DNA from: Sporolactobacillus kofuensis
Lineage (GTDB): Bacteria; Bacillota; Bacilli; Bacillales; Sporolactobacillaceae
DNA: 64,000 nucleotides
Assembly: GCF_024125425.1 (NCBI RefSeq)
Contig: NZ_JAMXWN010000007.1
Coordinates: forward strand, 97,498-161,497
Reading direction: 5' to 3'
Below are positions 28,167 to 37,729 of the stretch, piece by piece; the stretch's first letter is position 1; each line of letters begins with the position of its first letter. The notes beneath the pieces were generated by a model. That model worked only from the letters and a program-made list of their open reading frames with translations, ran no database searches and was not told where the DNA came from. Made by a program: the position numbers and the translations under genes.

Positions 28167-30524
28167 TTGAACGAACACGCTTTAAGAATACTCGAATATG
28201 GAAAAATAAAACAACAGGTCATGCATTATACAGCATCCTCGTTAGGGAAAAGTAGGATTGAAACGCTTGTCCCATCTGGAGATCTTGATGAGGTGAAACG
28301 TTGGCAGGAGGAAACTGATGAAGGCGCTACGGTGCTTCGACTCAAGGGTTCGGTTCCCTTCGGAGGGATTACCGATATCCGTCCACCGTTGAAACGCTCT
28401 AAGATCGGCGGGATGCTTCAGGCGAAGGAACTGATTGATATTGCAGATACAATCCGTGGTTCCCGATTAATGAAAAATTTTATTCTCGATCTCGTTCATG
28501 ATCGAGAACTGGATCTGCCTATTTTGATCGAACGCGTCGATACGATTGATCCTCCCGGAGGCTTAGAACGTAAAATTCGCAGCGCCATCGATGATCAAGG
28601 CGGGGTTATGGATTCTGCGAGTCCTGCACTCCGTCATATTCGCAGTCAAATTCGGACATGTGACAGTAGGGTAAAGCAGAAACTGGAAAGTATTGTCCGA
28701 TCAAGTGGGACCGCGAAGATGCTCTCTGAAGCGATCATTACGATCCGTAATGATCGCCAAGTGGTGCCGGTCAAACAGGAATATCGTGCATCATTCGGCG
28801 GTATTGTGCATGATCAATCAGCATCCGGTGCAACGTTATTTATTGAACCACAGGCAATTGTCGACTTGAATAATCAGTTGAGTGAGGCAAGAGCGAAAGA
28901 ACGGCATGAAATTGAACGTATTCTGCGTGTCCTATCCGAGGAAACTGCAGAATTTGCAGATGTAATGCTTCAGGATGTGGAGTCTCTTGCTCAGCTTGAT
29001 TTTATTTTTGCGAAGGCAAGTTATGCACATCAAATGAAAGCCACTCGTCCAAAATTGAATGATCAAGGCATTATTCAATTGAAAAAAGCACGCCATCCAC
29101 TTATCGATCGCGCACGTGTTGTTCCGATTGACGTTATTTTCGATGAACAAACGCATGCTTTGATCATCACAGGACCGAATACAGGCGGGAAAACGGTATC
29201 CTTGAAGACCATTGGTTTGTTGACACTAATGGCACAGTCCGGCCTGCAACTTCCGGTAGATGAAGGTTCGGAAGCCAGTGTTTTTCGTGAAGTGTTCGCA
29301 GACATTGGTGATGAACAATCGATTGAACAAAGCCTCAGTACCTTTTCATCGCATATGACGAACATCGTTGAGATTTTAAAGGATGTTGATTTTAGTAGCC
29401 TTGTACTCTTTGACGAACTTGGTGCAGGTACCGACCCTCAGGAAGGTGCGGCATTATCCATGGCCATTCTCGATGCGGTATATGGGAAAGGCGCCACGAT
29501 CGTCTGCACCACCCACTATAGTGAACTAAAGGCCTATGCCTATGAACGCACAGGTGTGATGAATGCGAGTGTTGAATTCAATGTCGAAACCTTGAGTCCA
29601 ACGTACCGTTTGCTCCTTGGTGTCCCTGGTCGAAGTAACGCATTTGAGATTTCAAGAAAGTTGGGATTACCCGCAGACATTATTGATGGTGCCCGTCTTC
29701 AAATCAGCACGGAAACCAATCAGGTCGATAAAATGATTGCCTCTTTGGAGAAGAATCGAAAAACGGCTGAACTGGAAGAGGAAAAAGCACGTAAGCTGAA
29801 ACTCGAAGTTGAAGCAAAAGAGGCCGATCTCTCTAAGAAATTGCGCGAGCTGGAACATGACAAGGAAGACATATTGAAGAAGGCACGAGAAAAAGCTGAA
29901 CATGCACTGAAAGAGGCAAGACGTGAAGCTGAGGAGATCATTGAGGAGCTGCGTCATTATAAGAATAATGGTGAAGTCAAAGACCACCAGCTGATCGATG
30001 CGAAAACGAAACTCGCTCATGCGTTAGATGCTCTGGAACAGAACGATTCAGGTAAAAAAATTCAGCCACAAAAGAAAGTGGCAACCGGCTTTAAGCCCGG
30101 CGATAATGTAAAAATTATCAGTTTCGGCCAGGATGGCTATATCGTGAATAAAATCAGTGATCAGGAATATTTGGTACAAGCCGGGATTCTGAAGATGAAT
30201 GTCAAAGCGAACGATCTGAAGAAAATAAAAGAAGAGAAGAAAGTACGACCGGTTGTGAATGTGCGCACATCAGCGCGTACCGTTAAGCCTGAACTTGATC
30301 TTCGCGGAGAACGCTATGAAGATGCGATGCTTAAAGTTGAAAAGTATCTTGATGAAGCGATGCTTGCCGGATACCCGCGCGTTTCCATCATTCATGGCAA
30401 AGGCACAGGGGCGTTGCGTAAAGGCGTGACTCAATTAATTGATCGACATCCACGTGTAAAAGCATCCCGTTTGGGTGCACAAGGAGAAGGCGGCAGTGGT
30501 GTAACTGTCGTGGAGTTTAACTAG
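28167..30524 (+). CDS. mutS2: Endonuclease MutS2
   Basis: MutS-like ATPase acting on recombination intermediates and on collided ribosomes in B. subtilis; 785 aa. It has MutS core and lever domains, an ATPase with P-loop ITGPNTGGKTVSLKT and Walker B LVLFDELGAGTDP, a long coiled coil (about 510-630), a KOW-like segment, and a C-terminal Smr nuclease domain with LDLRGERYEDAM and IIHGKGTGALR. The start is TTG 28167 after GAGGGAG. In B. subtilis yshE and the fad/etf genes follow; here trxA follows directly. Confidence 0.95.
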   Translation: MNEHALRILEYGKIKQQVMHYTASSLGKSRIETLVPSGDLDEVKRWQEETDEGATVLRLKGSVPFGGITDIRPPLKRSKIGGMLQAKELIDIADTIRGSRLMKNFILDLVHDRELDLPILIERVDTIDPPGGLERKIRSAIDDQGGVMDSASPALRHIRSQIRTCDSRVKQKLESIVRSSGTAKMLSEAIITIRNDRQVVPVKQEYRASFGGIVHDQSASGATLFIEPQAIVDLNNQLSEARAKERHEIERILRVLSEETAEFADVMLQDVESLAQLDFIFAKASYAHQMKATRPKLNDQGIIQLKKARHPLIDRARVVPIDVIFDEQTHALIITGPNTGGKTVSLKTIGLLTLMAQSGLQLPVDEGSEASVFREVFADIGDEQSIEQSLSTFSSHMTNIVEILKDVDFSSLVLFDELGAGTDPQEGAALSMAILDAVYGKGATIVCTTHYSELKAYAYERTGVMNASVEFNVETLSPTYRLLLGVPGRSNAFEISRKLGLPADIIDGARLQISTETNQVDKMIASLEKNRKTAELEEEKARKLKLEVEAKEADLSKKLRELEHDKEDILKKAREKAEHALKEARREAEEIIEELRHYKNNGEVKDHQLIDAKTKLAHALDALEQNDSGKKIQPQKKVATGFKPGDNVKIISFGQDGYIVNKISDQEYLVQAGILKMNVKANDLKKIKEEKKVRPVVNVRTSARTVKPELDLRGERYEDAMLKVEKYLDEAMLAGYPRVSIIHGKGTGALRKGVTQLIDRHPRVKASRLGAQGEGGSGVTVVEFN

Positions 30525-30620
30525 TCAATTGTTTCGAGCTGAATAATGGCATCTATTGAGTGGAGATGCTATACTTTGTGACATAGAGCATTTTGAACTT
30601 TTTGAGGAGGTTTTTTGGTA

Positions 30621-30938
30621 ATGGCTATTAGTCAAGTAAATGATGCAAACTTTACGGATGAAACGTCAAAAGGACTTGTACTTGCTGATTTCTGGGCAAC
30701 TTGGTGTGGACCATGCAAAATGATGGCACCGGTTCTTGAAGAAGTGGATTCTGAATTAGCGGATAATCTTAAAATTGTGAAGTTGGACGTTGATGAAAAT
30801 CAAGCAACAGCCAGCAAATTCGGCGTTATGAGTATCCCAACGATGTTCTTGTTCAAAGACGGCGAAGTTGTCGATAAAGTTGTTGGCTTTCAGCCTAAAG
30901 AAGCATTGGCTGAACGCATTAAGCAACACATCGGCTAA
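30621..30938 (+). CDS. trxA: Thioredoxin
   Basis: 105-aa cytosolic disulfide reductase with active site WCGPCK in [21 protein letters not shown], and the conserved cis-proline segment [18 protein letters not shown] 30621 follows GAGGAGG; an in-frame TTG at 30615 is less suitable. A strong terminator follows. Confidence 0.97.
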   Translation: MAISQVNDANFTDETSKGLVLADFWATWCGPCKMMAPVLEEVDSELADNLKIVKLDVDENQATASKFGVMSIPTMFLFKDGEVVDKVVGFQPKEALAERIKQHIG

Positions 30939-30954
30939 TTGAACTGTTTTCCTC

Positions 30955-30997
30955 AACCGGGACGCATTGCGCAGCGCGCATGTTGTCCCGGTTTTTC
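30955..30997 (+). terminator. Terminator of trxA
   Basis: AACCGGGAC and GTCCCGGTT arms with a GC-rich inner stem-loop, followed by TTTTC. Confidence 0.85.
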
Positions 30998-31027
30998 TAT
31001 TGTACAAAAAGAAAAAATTTATAAATA

Positions 31028-31137
31028 AGCGAAGATGTGAGACGCCAGCGGGATCAGCGGACCAGCGAGACCCCGCAGGCAATTGCTTGTTCGAGGAGGC
31101 TCGCGGTGCGCCCGCGGCAAGCGAGCAATCGGAGCAT
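31028..31137 (+). repeat. Intergenic repeat, copy E
   Basis: Near-complete copy: GCGAAGATGTGAGACGCCAG at 31029, GCGAGACCCCGCAGG at 31065, CGAGGAGGCTCGCGGTGCGC at 31092, then CCGCGGCAAGCGAGCAATCG. The tail TGCCAAGTTTTTCTCATTA matches that of copy H. It lies between trxA and uvrC. Confidence 0.8.
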
Positions 31138-31299
31138 AAACGATGCTAAGTATAGACTGATATTTTTGCCAAGTTTTTCTCATTAGCGATACCTCCATGT
31201 TTCCAACAGTTGAATGTTTCTTAATCCTCGATGATAATAGGTAAGGTAAGTGCAACAGGAGCGTTTGGAAACTGTATTGATTTTAAAGGATGATCATTG

Positions 31300-33081
31300 A
31301 TGGTAAGTCAGAACATTAAAGAGAAATTAAGCTTGCTTCCAAAGCAACCCGGATGCTATCAGATGAAAAATGCCCAAGGTGAAATTATCTATGTGGGCAA
31401 AGCAAAGAATCTGTTCAATCGCGTCCACTCCTATTTCAGTGGATCACATGATGCGAAGACACAACGGTTGGTTGCGGATATTGCAGACTTTGAATATATT
31501 GTTGTTTCATCAGAAATTGAATCACTTCTGCTTGAAATTAACTTGATTAAAAAATATGACCCTAGATACAATATCATGCTAAAGGATGACAAAAGTTATC
31601 CGTACATTAAGTTGACGTCGGAGAAATATCCGCGCTTAATCATCACGCGCAAAGTGAATCGAAAGAGTGGCAAATACTTCGGACCTTACCCGAACGTCAC
31701 TGCTGCGAATGAAACGAAACGGTTACTTGATCATTTGTATCCGTTACGCAAATGTCGAACGCTCCCTAATCGAGTCTGCTTGTACTATCATATTGGCCAA
31801 TGTCTTGCACCTTGTGTGAATGAAATTCCCCAAAAAACATATAACGATATGGCTGAAGAGATCACACGTTTTCTAAATGGTGGCTATCAGGATGTGAAAA
31901 AAAGACTTCATCAGGAAATGCTTGACGCATCGGATCAGCTTAATTTTGAGAAGGCGAAAGAATTACGGGATCAGATTAGCAGTATTGAGACCATTATGGA
32001 GAAACAGAAAATTATTTTTAATGACCTGGATAATCGTGATGTTTTTGGCTATGCCTATGACAAGGGCTGGATGTGTGTGCAAGTCTTCTTTATGCGTCAA
32101 GGCAAGTTGATTGAGCGAAAAGTATCGATGTTTCCCTTTTATCAGGAACCTGAAGAGGATTTTCTGACCTTTATTGGTCAATTTTACAGTCATCAGAATC
32201 ATATAAAACCTAAAGAAGTACTGATTCCTCAGTCCGTTGATCGTAACCTTATCGAGCAGATGCTGGAGACCGAGGTGCTTCAGCCGCAGCGTGGACGAAA
32301 AAGAGACCTCGTTGAAATGGCTGTGAAAAATGCGGGTATCGCACTAAAAGAAAAATTTGCGCTGATTGAACGTGATGAAAAAAGAACAGTTGGTGCCGTT
32401 GAACAGCTTGGCGAAGCGTTGGATATGCCGGCGCCGCGTCGTATTGAGACCTTCGATAACTCAAATATTCAGGGGGCGGACCCTGTATCAGCGATGGTTG
32501 TTTTTGAAGATGGTCGGCCAAAAAAGAGTGAATACCGCAAGTATCGTGTAAAGACAGTCAATGGGCCGGATGATTATGCGACGATGCGTGAGGTCGTGCG
32601 AAGACGCTATGCGCGTGTCCTAAAGGAAGGCAAACCACTTCCGGATCTTATTCTGATCGATGGAGGTAAGGGACAGCTTTCTGCAGCAATTGATGTTCTC
32701 GAGAATGAATTTGGTCTTTATGTACCGGTATGTGGGCTGGTGAAAGACGATAAACACCGAACCGCTCAGCTTGTTATTGGTGAACCTGCTCAAATTGTGC
32801 CGCTCACAAGAAATAGCCAAGCTTTTTATTTACTTCAGCGTATTCAGGATGAGGTGCACCGTTTTGCGATTACTTTCCATAGACAGGTGCGGGCCAAATC
32901 AATGATCCACTCTGTCTTGGATGACATTCCTGGAATTGGCAAACAGCGGAAACAGCTACTGCTCACTAAATTTGGTTCGGTCAAAAAGATTCGCGAAGCG
33001 AGCAGTGAAGAATTACTGAATGCCGGACTTCCTGAGAAAGTTGCGGAATCAATCAGAAACTATTTGGACAACTCACAATAA
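31300..33081 (+). CDS. uvrC: UvrABC excision nuclease subunit C
   Basis: Makes both incisions in nucleotide excision repair; 593 aa. The N-terminal GIY-YIG domain (about 12-95) has [21 protein letters not shown], then a UVR motif near 200 ([14 protein letters not shown]), the RNase H-like 5' nuclease with [21 protein letters not shown] and [14 protein letters not shown], and C-terminal helix-hairpin-helix motifs ([13 protein letters not shown]). ATG 31300 follows AAAGGATG. Confidence 0.96.
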   Translation: MVSQNIKEKLSLLPKQPGCYQMKNAQGEIIYVGKAKNLFNRVHSYFSGSHDAKTQRLVADIADFEYIVVSSEIESLLLEINLIKKYDPRYNIMLKDDKSYPYIKLTSEKYPRLIITRKVNRKSGKYFGPYPNVTAANETKRLLDHLYPLRKCRTLPNRVCLYYHIGQCLAPCVNEIPQKTYNDMAEEITRFLNGGYQDVKKRLHQEMLDASDQLNFEKAKELRDQISSIETIMEKQKIIFNDLDNRDVFGYAYDKGWMCVQVFFMRQGKLIERKVSMFPFYQEPEEDFLTFIGQFYSHQNHIKPKEVLIPQSVDRNLIEQMLETEVLQPQRGRKRDLVEMAVKNAGIALKEKFALIERDEKRTVGAVEQLGEALDMPAPRRIETFDNSNIQGADPVSAMVVFEDGRPKKSEYRKYRVKTVNGPDDYATMREVVRRRYARVLKEGKPLPDLILIDGGKGQLSAAIDVLENEFGLYVPVCGLVKDDKHRTAQLVIGEPAQIVPLTRNSQAFYLLQRIQDEVHRFAITFHRQVRAKSMIHSVLDDIPGIGKQRKQLLLTKFGSVKKIREASSEELLNAGLPEKVAESIRNYLDNSQ

Positions 33082-33088
33082 AAAGGTA

Positions 33089-33117
33089 TTGTTTCCATGG
33101 ATTAGGTTTGTTATAAT
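33089..33117 (+). promoter_or_regulatory. Promoter of the lysine riboswitch-lysC transcript
   Basis: TTGTTT at 33089 and a perfect TATAAT at 33112 are 17 bp apart. Confidence 0.75.
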
Positions 33118-33145
33118 TTCCATAACTTAATTTTTCAAATATCTG

Positions 33146-33320
33146 AAGTGATAGAGGAGCAGTCTTCATGAGTAGACCGCGCGAGAAGGGTGAACTTCAC
33201 TGACCGCGGCTGAAAGGGAATCCTGCCGAAGCTGGAAATGGTTCATCTCATTTCCGGACTGGATCTGCATTGAATAAATGCAGAGCTGTCACACTTGTAC
33301 AAGTGTGGAGAACTATCTCA
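33146..33320 (+). promoter_or_regulatory. Lysine riboswitch (L box)
   Basis: The sequence has the lysine aptamer signatures: AGTGATAGAGGAGC with AGTAGA near the 5' end, AAGGGTGAA, GCTGAAAGGGAA, CTGCCGAAGCTGG and a closing CTATCTCA that pairs with TGATAG to form P1. A terminator follows at 33346. Lysine binding should promote termination and reduce aspartokinase synthesis. Confidence 0.9.
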
Positions 33321-33345
33321 GCATGTTGAAAAAGATTGACTGTTC

Positions 33346-33375
33346 AACAGCGGGGATCTCTCGCTGTTCTTTTTG
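33346..33375 (+). terminator. Riboswitch-controlled terminator before lysC
   Basis: AACAGCG and CGCTGTT arms followed by CTTTTTG. It is the expression platform of the lysine riboswitch. Confidence 0.85.
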
Positions 33376-33387
33376 TCACTGCAGAGA

Positions 33388-33507
33388 ATGAAACATAAGG
33401 AGCACGCACTTATCAAAGAAGATCCCAAAGATTACGAAAGTCGTTTGCGATTATTTGACGGACTTTTCGAACATGATCGAATCTTAGAGGATCCGGAAAG
33501 AGCGTAG
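33388..33507 (+). CDS. 39-codon ORF between riboswitch terminator and lysC
   Basis: An ATG frame of 39 codons starting MKHKEHALIKEDPKDYESRL and ending in LEDPERA, rich in charged residues. It starts 13 bp after the terminator and ends 39 bp before lysC. The ribosome binding site is weak (GCAGAGA). I do not recognise it. It would be expressed only on read-through of the lysine switch. Confidence 0.3.
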   Translation: MKHKEHALIKEDPKDYESRLRLFDGLFEHDRILEDPERA

Positions 33508-33546
33508 CAAGAATATGCCGGTCATAGTTTAAAGGAGCGAGTACAG

Positions 33547-34779
33547 GTGGCATTAACAGTAATGAAGTTTGGCGGGACATCAGTAGCGTCTGTTGAACGG
33601 TTGCAGAAGGTAGCGGATCGAATTATTAAAAAGAAAGAAGCCGGGAACCAAGTCATTGTTGTGGTTTCTGCCATGGGCAAAACAACCGATGCACTTGTCT
33701 CGATGGCTGACGAGATTTCCGACAGACCGTCCAAGCGAGAAATGGATGTGCTCTTATCGACGGGCGAACAGGTGACGATTGCTTTGCTCTCTATGGTCCT
33801 GATTGAACGTGGTTATGATGCACAATCCTTTACCGGCTGGCAGGCTGGAATCAGAACGGAAGCAGTTCACGAAAGTGCACGGATCGCATCGATTGACACC
33901 TCAATAATCCGTCCACACTTAAAAAATGGCGGTATTGCCATAGTCGCAGGTTTCCAAGGTGTGACTGAGGAAGGCGCAATCACGACGCTAGGGAGAGGCG
34001 GTTCGGATACTTCCGCTGTTGCACTTGCGGCCGCATACGGCGCAGAGCGTTGCGAAATCTATACGGATGTGACCGGTGTCTTTACGACCGATCCGCGCTA
34101 TGTGAACAAGGCAAGAAAACTGAAGGAAATCAGTTATGATGAAATGCTTGAAATGGCTTATCTTGGTGCAGGCGTTCTACACCCTCGTGCGGTAGAGTAT
34201 GCGAAGAATAGTCATCTTGAGTTGGTGGTGTGCTCCTCTTTTTCAGATGAAGAGGGTACCGTAATTAAGGAGGAAGTTTCGATGGAGAAGACAAAATCGG
34301 TCAGAGGACTCGCTTTTGAGAAAAATGTGACGAAGGTGACGTTGCTCGGACTTCCGAATAATGTGGTTGCCGTTTCAAGGGTGTTTGATGCCATTGCAGC
34401 GAAACATATTAATATCGACGTCATTGTCCAGAATGTACTTGATGAAGCGAGAACAAGCCTTTCCTTTACAGTTGATCAAGAGGTTCTGAACGAAACCCTT
34501 GATGTGCTTCGTACACAGAAGAATGATCTTGAGTATCATGAAATGATCTTCGAATCGGAACTTGCAAAGGTGTCCATTGTCGGTTCGGGCATGGCTTCCA
34601 ATCCAGGCGTCGCTGCACAGATGTTCCATGCGCTCGCTGAACAAGGCGTAAAGGTAAAAATGATAAGTACATCAGAAATCAAGGTATCAACGATCATTGA
34701 TGAACACAAATTAAACGTAGCTCTTGATACGCTTCATGAAACGTTCCATCTGGCAGAAGAAGAATCGGTAAGTTTGTAA
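33547..34779 (+). CDS. lysC: Aspartokinase, lysine-controlled (LysC/aspartokinase II type)
   Basis: Phosphorylates aspartate, the first step to lysine, diaminopimelate, threonine and methionine. The 410-aa product has the kinase domain (about 1-240; MKFGGTSVASVERL, LSTGEQVTIALLSM, ITTLGRGGSDTSAVALA) and two ACT domains (SIVGSGMASNPGVAAQMF). The GTG start follows AAAGGAG. An internal start at 34282 probably gives the beta subunit. Diaminopimelate demand for wall and spore dipicolinate fits the riboswitch control. Confidence 0.95.
   Translation: MALTVMKFGGTSVASVERLQKVADRIIKKKEAGNQVIVVVSAMGKTTDALVSMADEISDRPSKREMDVLLSTGEQVTIALLSMVLIERGYDAQSFTGWQAGIRTEAVHESARIASIDTSIIRPHLKNGGIAIVAGFQGVTEEGAITTLGRGGSDTSAVALAAAYGAERCEIYTDVTGVFTTDPRYVNKARKLKEISYDEMLEMAYLGAGVLHPRAVEYAKNSHLELVVCSSFSDEEGTVIKEEVSMEKTKSVRGLAFEKNVTKVTLLGLPNNVVAVSRVFDAIAAKHINIDVIVQNVLDEARTSLSFTVDQEVLNETLDVLRTQKNDLEYHEMIFESELAKVSIVGSGMASNPGVAAQMFHALAEQGVKVKMISTSEIKVSTIIDEHKLNVALDTLHETFHLAEEESVSL
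34267..34284 (+). promoter_or_regulatory. Internal ribosome binding site and start for the LysC beta subunit
   Basis: AAGGAGGAA precedes an in-frame ATG at 34282, codon 246 of lysC. B. subtilis aspartokinase II makes its beta subunit from an internal in-frame start at the same relative place, so an alpha2-beta2 enzyme is likely here. Confidence 0.8.
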
Positions 34780-34833
34780 TTCAGGCAACATAAGTTGATG
34801 AACGTTATCTCTAATAATGTGGTTTATCTTATG

Positions 34834-34872
34834 AAAACTACCCCAAAGGACAACTCCTTTGGGGTAGTTTTC
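34834..34872. terminator. Bidirectional terminator between lysC and yslB
   Basis: AAAACTACCCCAAAGGA and TCCTTTGGGGTAGTTTT form a 17-bp perfect stem with T-runs on both strands, serving the two converging genes. Confidence 0.9.
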
Positions 34873-34915
34873 TGCATCAGACAATTCCTTTATGAACGAT
34901 TCTTAAGGGAAAAAT

Positions 34916-35383
34916 TCAGACTCCTGTTGAAACCGAATCTTTAACGTCCCATTTAATGAGAAAGATCACTTTTTTCTGTCGGCCGGTCTTCATTTCCATA
35001 TAGGTTTCTGCAACATAGCCGTTTTGATGCTGAATCTGTTCAGCGATAAACCCAGCCTCAAGCGAAAAACTTCCTGAATCCGGGTAATCTTTGATTCGTG
35101 ACTCAACGAGCGGTGAAGTACATTCGAACGTCATAGTATTTTTTGACTTACTTACCTGTTCAAGAGTACCCCATCCTGCGCGTTCAAAAAAAGTGATAAT
35201 CTCCTGCTCGTTATTAAGCGGGTATTGGCGTGCCAGCTTGCGTCCCGACCAATAAAGGATTGAAGCTGTTTCTTTTCCGAGTAACTCGGGAATAAGTACA
35301 TTTCTTATGAGTTCATAACCGAAAGCAGGAACGGTAGCATCACCGTAGTGTTCCGGTTGCGGGCAGTTTTCGTTTCGCGTCAT
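34916..35383 (-). CDS. yslB: YslB-like protein (DUF2507)
   Basis: About 155 aa, cytosolic, with the DUF2507 pattern: FGYELIRNVLIPELLGKETASILYWSGRKLAR near the N-terminus and VESRIKDYPDSGSFSLEAGFIAEQIQ later. The start is set at ATG 35383 behind GGAGGG. The biochemical role is unknown. In B. subtilis it lies between lysC and sdhCAB, and here between lysC and fumC. Confidence 0.85.
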   Translation of the reverse strand: MTRNENCPQPEHYGDATVPAFGYELIRNVLIPELLGKETASILYWSGRKLARQYPLNNEQEIITFFERAGWGTLEQVSKSKNTMTFECTSPLVESRIKDYPDSGSFSLEAGFIAEQIQHQNGYVAETYMEMKTGRQKKVIFLIKWDVKDSVSTGV

Positions 35384-35580
35384 CTTCGATCCCTCCAACA
35401 ACTATTATAACTGTCTTTTTCCCGTTACACTATGATCACAATTTTTTTTCATAATTGTGTCTTTGGAAGAAGTTATCCGTTCATATTATCGAGAGACGGA
35501 ATTTTAACACAACGATGATGATTCACAAAACGGAAATTGTATGTAAAACTAGATATAGGTTATTAGAAGGGATGAATGGA

Positions 35581-36969
35581 ATGGATTTCAGAATAGAAAA
35601 TGACACACTTGGTGAAGTTAAAGTCCCATCAGATCGGTTATGGGGTGCACAAACGCAGAGGAGCAAAGACAATTTTAAAATTGGCTGGGAACAGATGCCA
35701 ACTGAAATTGTTCATGCCTTTGCTATTCTGAAAAAGAGCGCGGCTATCGCAAATCAAAAATTAGCAATCTTGAATTCAGATAAAGCTGAGGCCATAGTAC
35801 GGGCAGCTGATGAAGTGATTGCAGGAAAATGGGATAATGAATTTCCACTCGTTGTCTGGCAGACAGGAAGTGGTACACAATCGAATATGAACATGAATGA
35901 AGTGCTCGCGCATCGCGCAAATCAATTACTCTCCGAATGCGGTTGTGAAGCGCGCGTACACCCGAATGATGATGTGAATAAAGCGCAGAGTTCAAATGAT
36001 ACTTTTCCAACCGCTCTCCATATTGCAGCGGTCCAAGCTACAGTTGATCAATTATTTCCAGCGCTTGATGCGCTAAGCGAAACGTTGAATAACAAAGCAG
36101 AAGAATTCAGCGATGTTGTGAAAATTGGACGCACGCATTTACAAGATGCAGTCCCATTAACCGTCGGCCAAGAAATCAGTGGTTGGGCATTTATGCTGAA
36201 AGAATCGAAGGCATTGATTGAACGTACATTGAGCCACTTGCAAAGTTTGGCCATAGGTGGAACTGCGGTCGGTACCGGATTAAATGCTCCGGCTGAATTT
36301 GGTGCGCTGACTGCCAGAGAAATAAGTACGATTACCGGCAAGTCTTTCTATTCCTCAGAGAACAAATTCCATGCGCTCACGAGCCATGATGCAATCGTTG
36401 CGGCACATGGTGCATTGAAAGCACTCGCTGCAAACCTGATGAAAATTGCCAACGATGTGCGCTGGCTTGCCAGTGGTCCACGGTGTGGGTTGGGTGAATT
36501 GGAAATTCCGGCAAATGAACCGGGAAGTTCGATCATGCCGGGCAAAGTGAATCCAACTCAAGCCGAAGCCGTAACGATGGTCGCTGTTCAAGTGATGGGC
36601 AATGATGCAGCGATTGGTTTTGCAGCAAGCCAAGGAAATTTCGAGTTAAATGTGTTCAAACCGGTGATCGGTTATAACTTCCTGCAATCCGTGAAGTTGT
36701 TAACCGATGTGATGCACTCGTTCACTATCCACTGTGCAACAGGAATTCAGGTTAACCGGGAAAAAATCGATTATTTTCTTCACCATTCACTGATGCTTGT
36801 GACCGCCTTGAATCCGAAAATCGGCTATGAAAAGGCAGCGAAAATTTCAAAGTATGCACATAAAGAGGGGACAAGCCTTCGTGAAGCAGCCATTGCACTT
36901 GGCATACTCAGTGGAGAAGAATTTGACGCCTTTGTGAAACCAGAGCAAATGGCTCATCCTCATCAATAA
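35581..36969 (+). CDS. fumC: Fumarate hydratase class II
   Basis: Interconverts fumarate and malate. The 462-aa product has [14 protein letters not shown] [13 protein letters not shown] near the N-terminus, [14 protein letters not shown], and the signature [18 protein letters not shown] 35581 was chosen because AGAAGGG lies 9 nt upstream and the sequence [16 protein letters not shown] begins as in the family; the frame stays open further upstream to 35455 without support. It occupies the place where B. subtilis has sdhCAB. Confidence 0.95.
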   Translation: MDFRIENDTLGEVKVPSDRLWGAQTQRSKDNFKIGWEQMPTEIVHAFAILKKSAAIANQKLAILNSDKAEAIVRAADEVIAGKWDNEFPLVVWQTGSGTQSNMNMNEVLAHRANQLLSECGCEARVHPNDDVNKAQSSNDTFPTALHIAAVQATVDQLFPALDALSETLNNKAEEFSDVVKIGRTHLQDAVPLTVGQEISGWAFMLKESKALIERTLSHLQSLAIGGTAVGTGLNAPAEFGALTAREISTITGKSFYSSENKFHALTSHDAIVAAHGALKALAANLMKIANDVRWLASGPRCGLGELEIPANEPGSSIMPGKVNPTQAEAVTMVAVQVMGNDAAIGFAASQGNFELNVFKPVIGYNFLQSVKLLTDVMHSFTIHCATGIQVNREKIDYFLHHSLMLVTALNPKIGYEKAAKISKYAHKEGTSLREAAIALGILSGEEFDAFVKPEQMAHPHQ

Positions 36970-37127
36970 AATGCTTCCTCAAATGCAATTATGAGTAGAA
37001 TTCAAAAAGGTTTACGGGCACTTGCGTAAAATCATCAATCTTCGCACGCATCGTCCTTGTTTTCATAAAATGTTAATGACTAAAAGCCTTCCCCGCCCGC
37101 TCTTCTGCTGAGCAAGGAGGGGGAATT

Positions 37128-37352
37128 TTGAAGGAAGAATATCACCGTCCAAAACCTTTGCTGACGAAGAGGGAAAGAGAAGTTTTCGAACTGCTTGTCC
37201 AAGACAAGACGACGCGAGACATAGCCAAAGAACTCTTCATTAGTGAAAAAACCGTTCGTAACCATATTTCAAACACCATGCAAAAACTTGGTGTGAAAGG
37301 ACGCTCCCAGGCGGTTGTCGAACTGCTGAGGCTCGGAGAACTCAAACTATAG
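37128..37352 (+). CDS. gerE: Spore germination/late mother-cell regulator GerE
   Basis: 74-aa LuxR-type helix-turn-helix regulator of late sigma-K-dependent coat genes. The TTG start follows AAGGAGGGGG. The sequence KPLLTKREREVFELLVQDKT and ISEKTVRNHISNTMQKLGVKGRSQAVVELL matches GerE almost completely. CATAAAATG upstream (37065) resembles a sigma-K -10 element. This gene is strong evidence that the organism forms spores. Confidence 0.97.
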   Translation: MKEEYHRPKPLLTKREREVFELLVQDKTTRDIAKELFISEKTVRNHISNTMQKLGVKGRSQAVVELLRLGELKL

Positions 37353-37357
37353 CACCG

Positions 37358-37392
37358 GCCGGTTCCTGATGAAGGACCGGCTGTTGTTTTTT
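37358..37392 (+). terminator. Terminator of gerE
   Basis: GCCGGTTCC and GGACCGGC arms (one bulge) followed by TGTTGTTTTTT. A shortened copy of the gerE 3' end and this terminator recurs at 39898-39927. Confidence 0.8.
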
Positions 37393-37567
37393 GTTTGTAA
37401 ATCACATCTCGAGCGTAGTGCGTAGCTTTTGCAATTTGAAGGCCTTATTAATGAGAGCAGCAAGACAACAATCAAAACCACCTTTCACTAGCCAAACCCC
37501 AAAAGCGAAGGGTGGGTGTTTCGCATGCTATGTATGCAAAACGTACTAAAGTCTATAAATAATAAAA

Positions 37568-37610
37568 GAGGATGCCTCAATATTGACGAACACAATTCTG
37601 AGACATCCTC
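37568..37610 (-). terminator. Terminator of the pectate-lyase-like gene
   Basis: GAGGATG and CATCCTC arms with partly paired interior; on the minus strand CTTTTATTATT follows. The remaining sequence between gerE and the lyase (37393-37729) holds no gene that I can see. Confidence 0.55.
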
Positions 37611-37729
37611 ATAGAGATCAGCTATTTGATTAAAGTTGATAGTAATTTAGTGATTTGTCCTGATTCTCAATAATTATTCGTGTACCGCAAATACTGTTTA
37701 GAGAAGCGGCATTATTTTAATGCGTGAAC

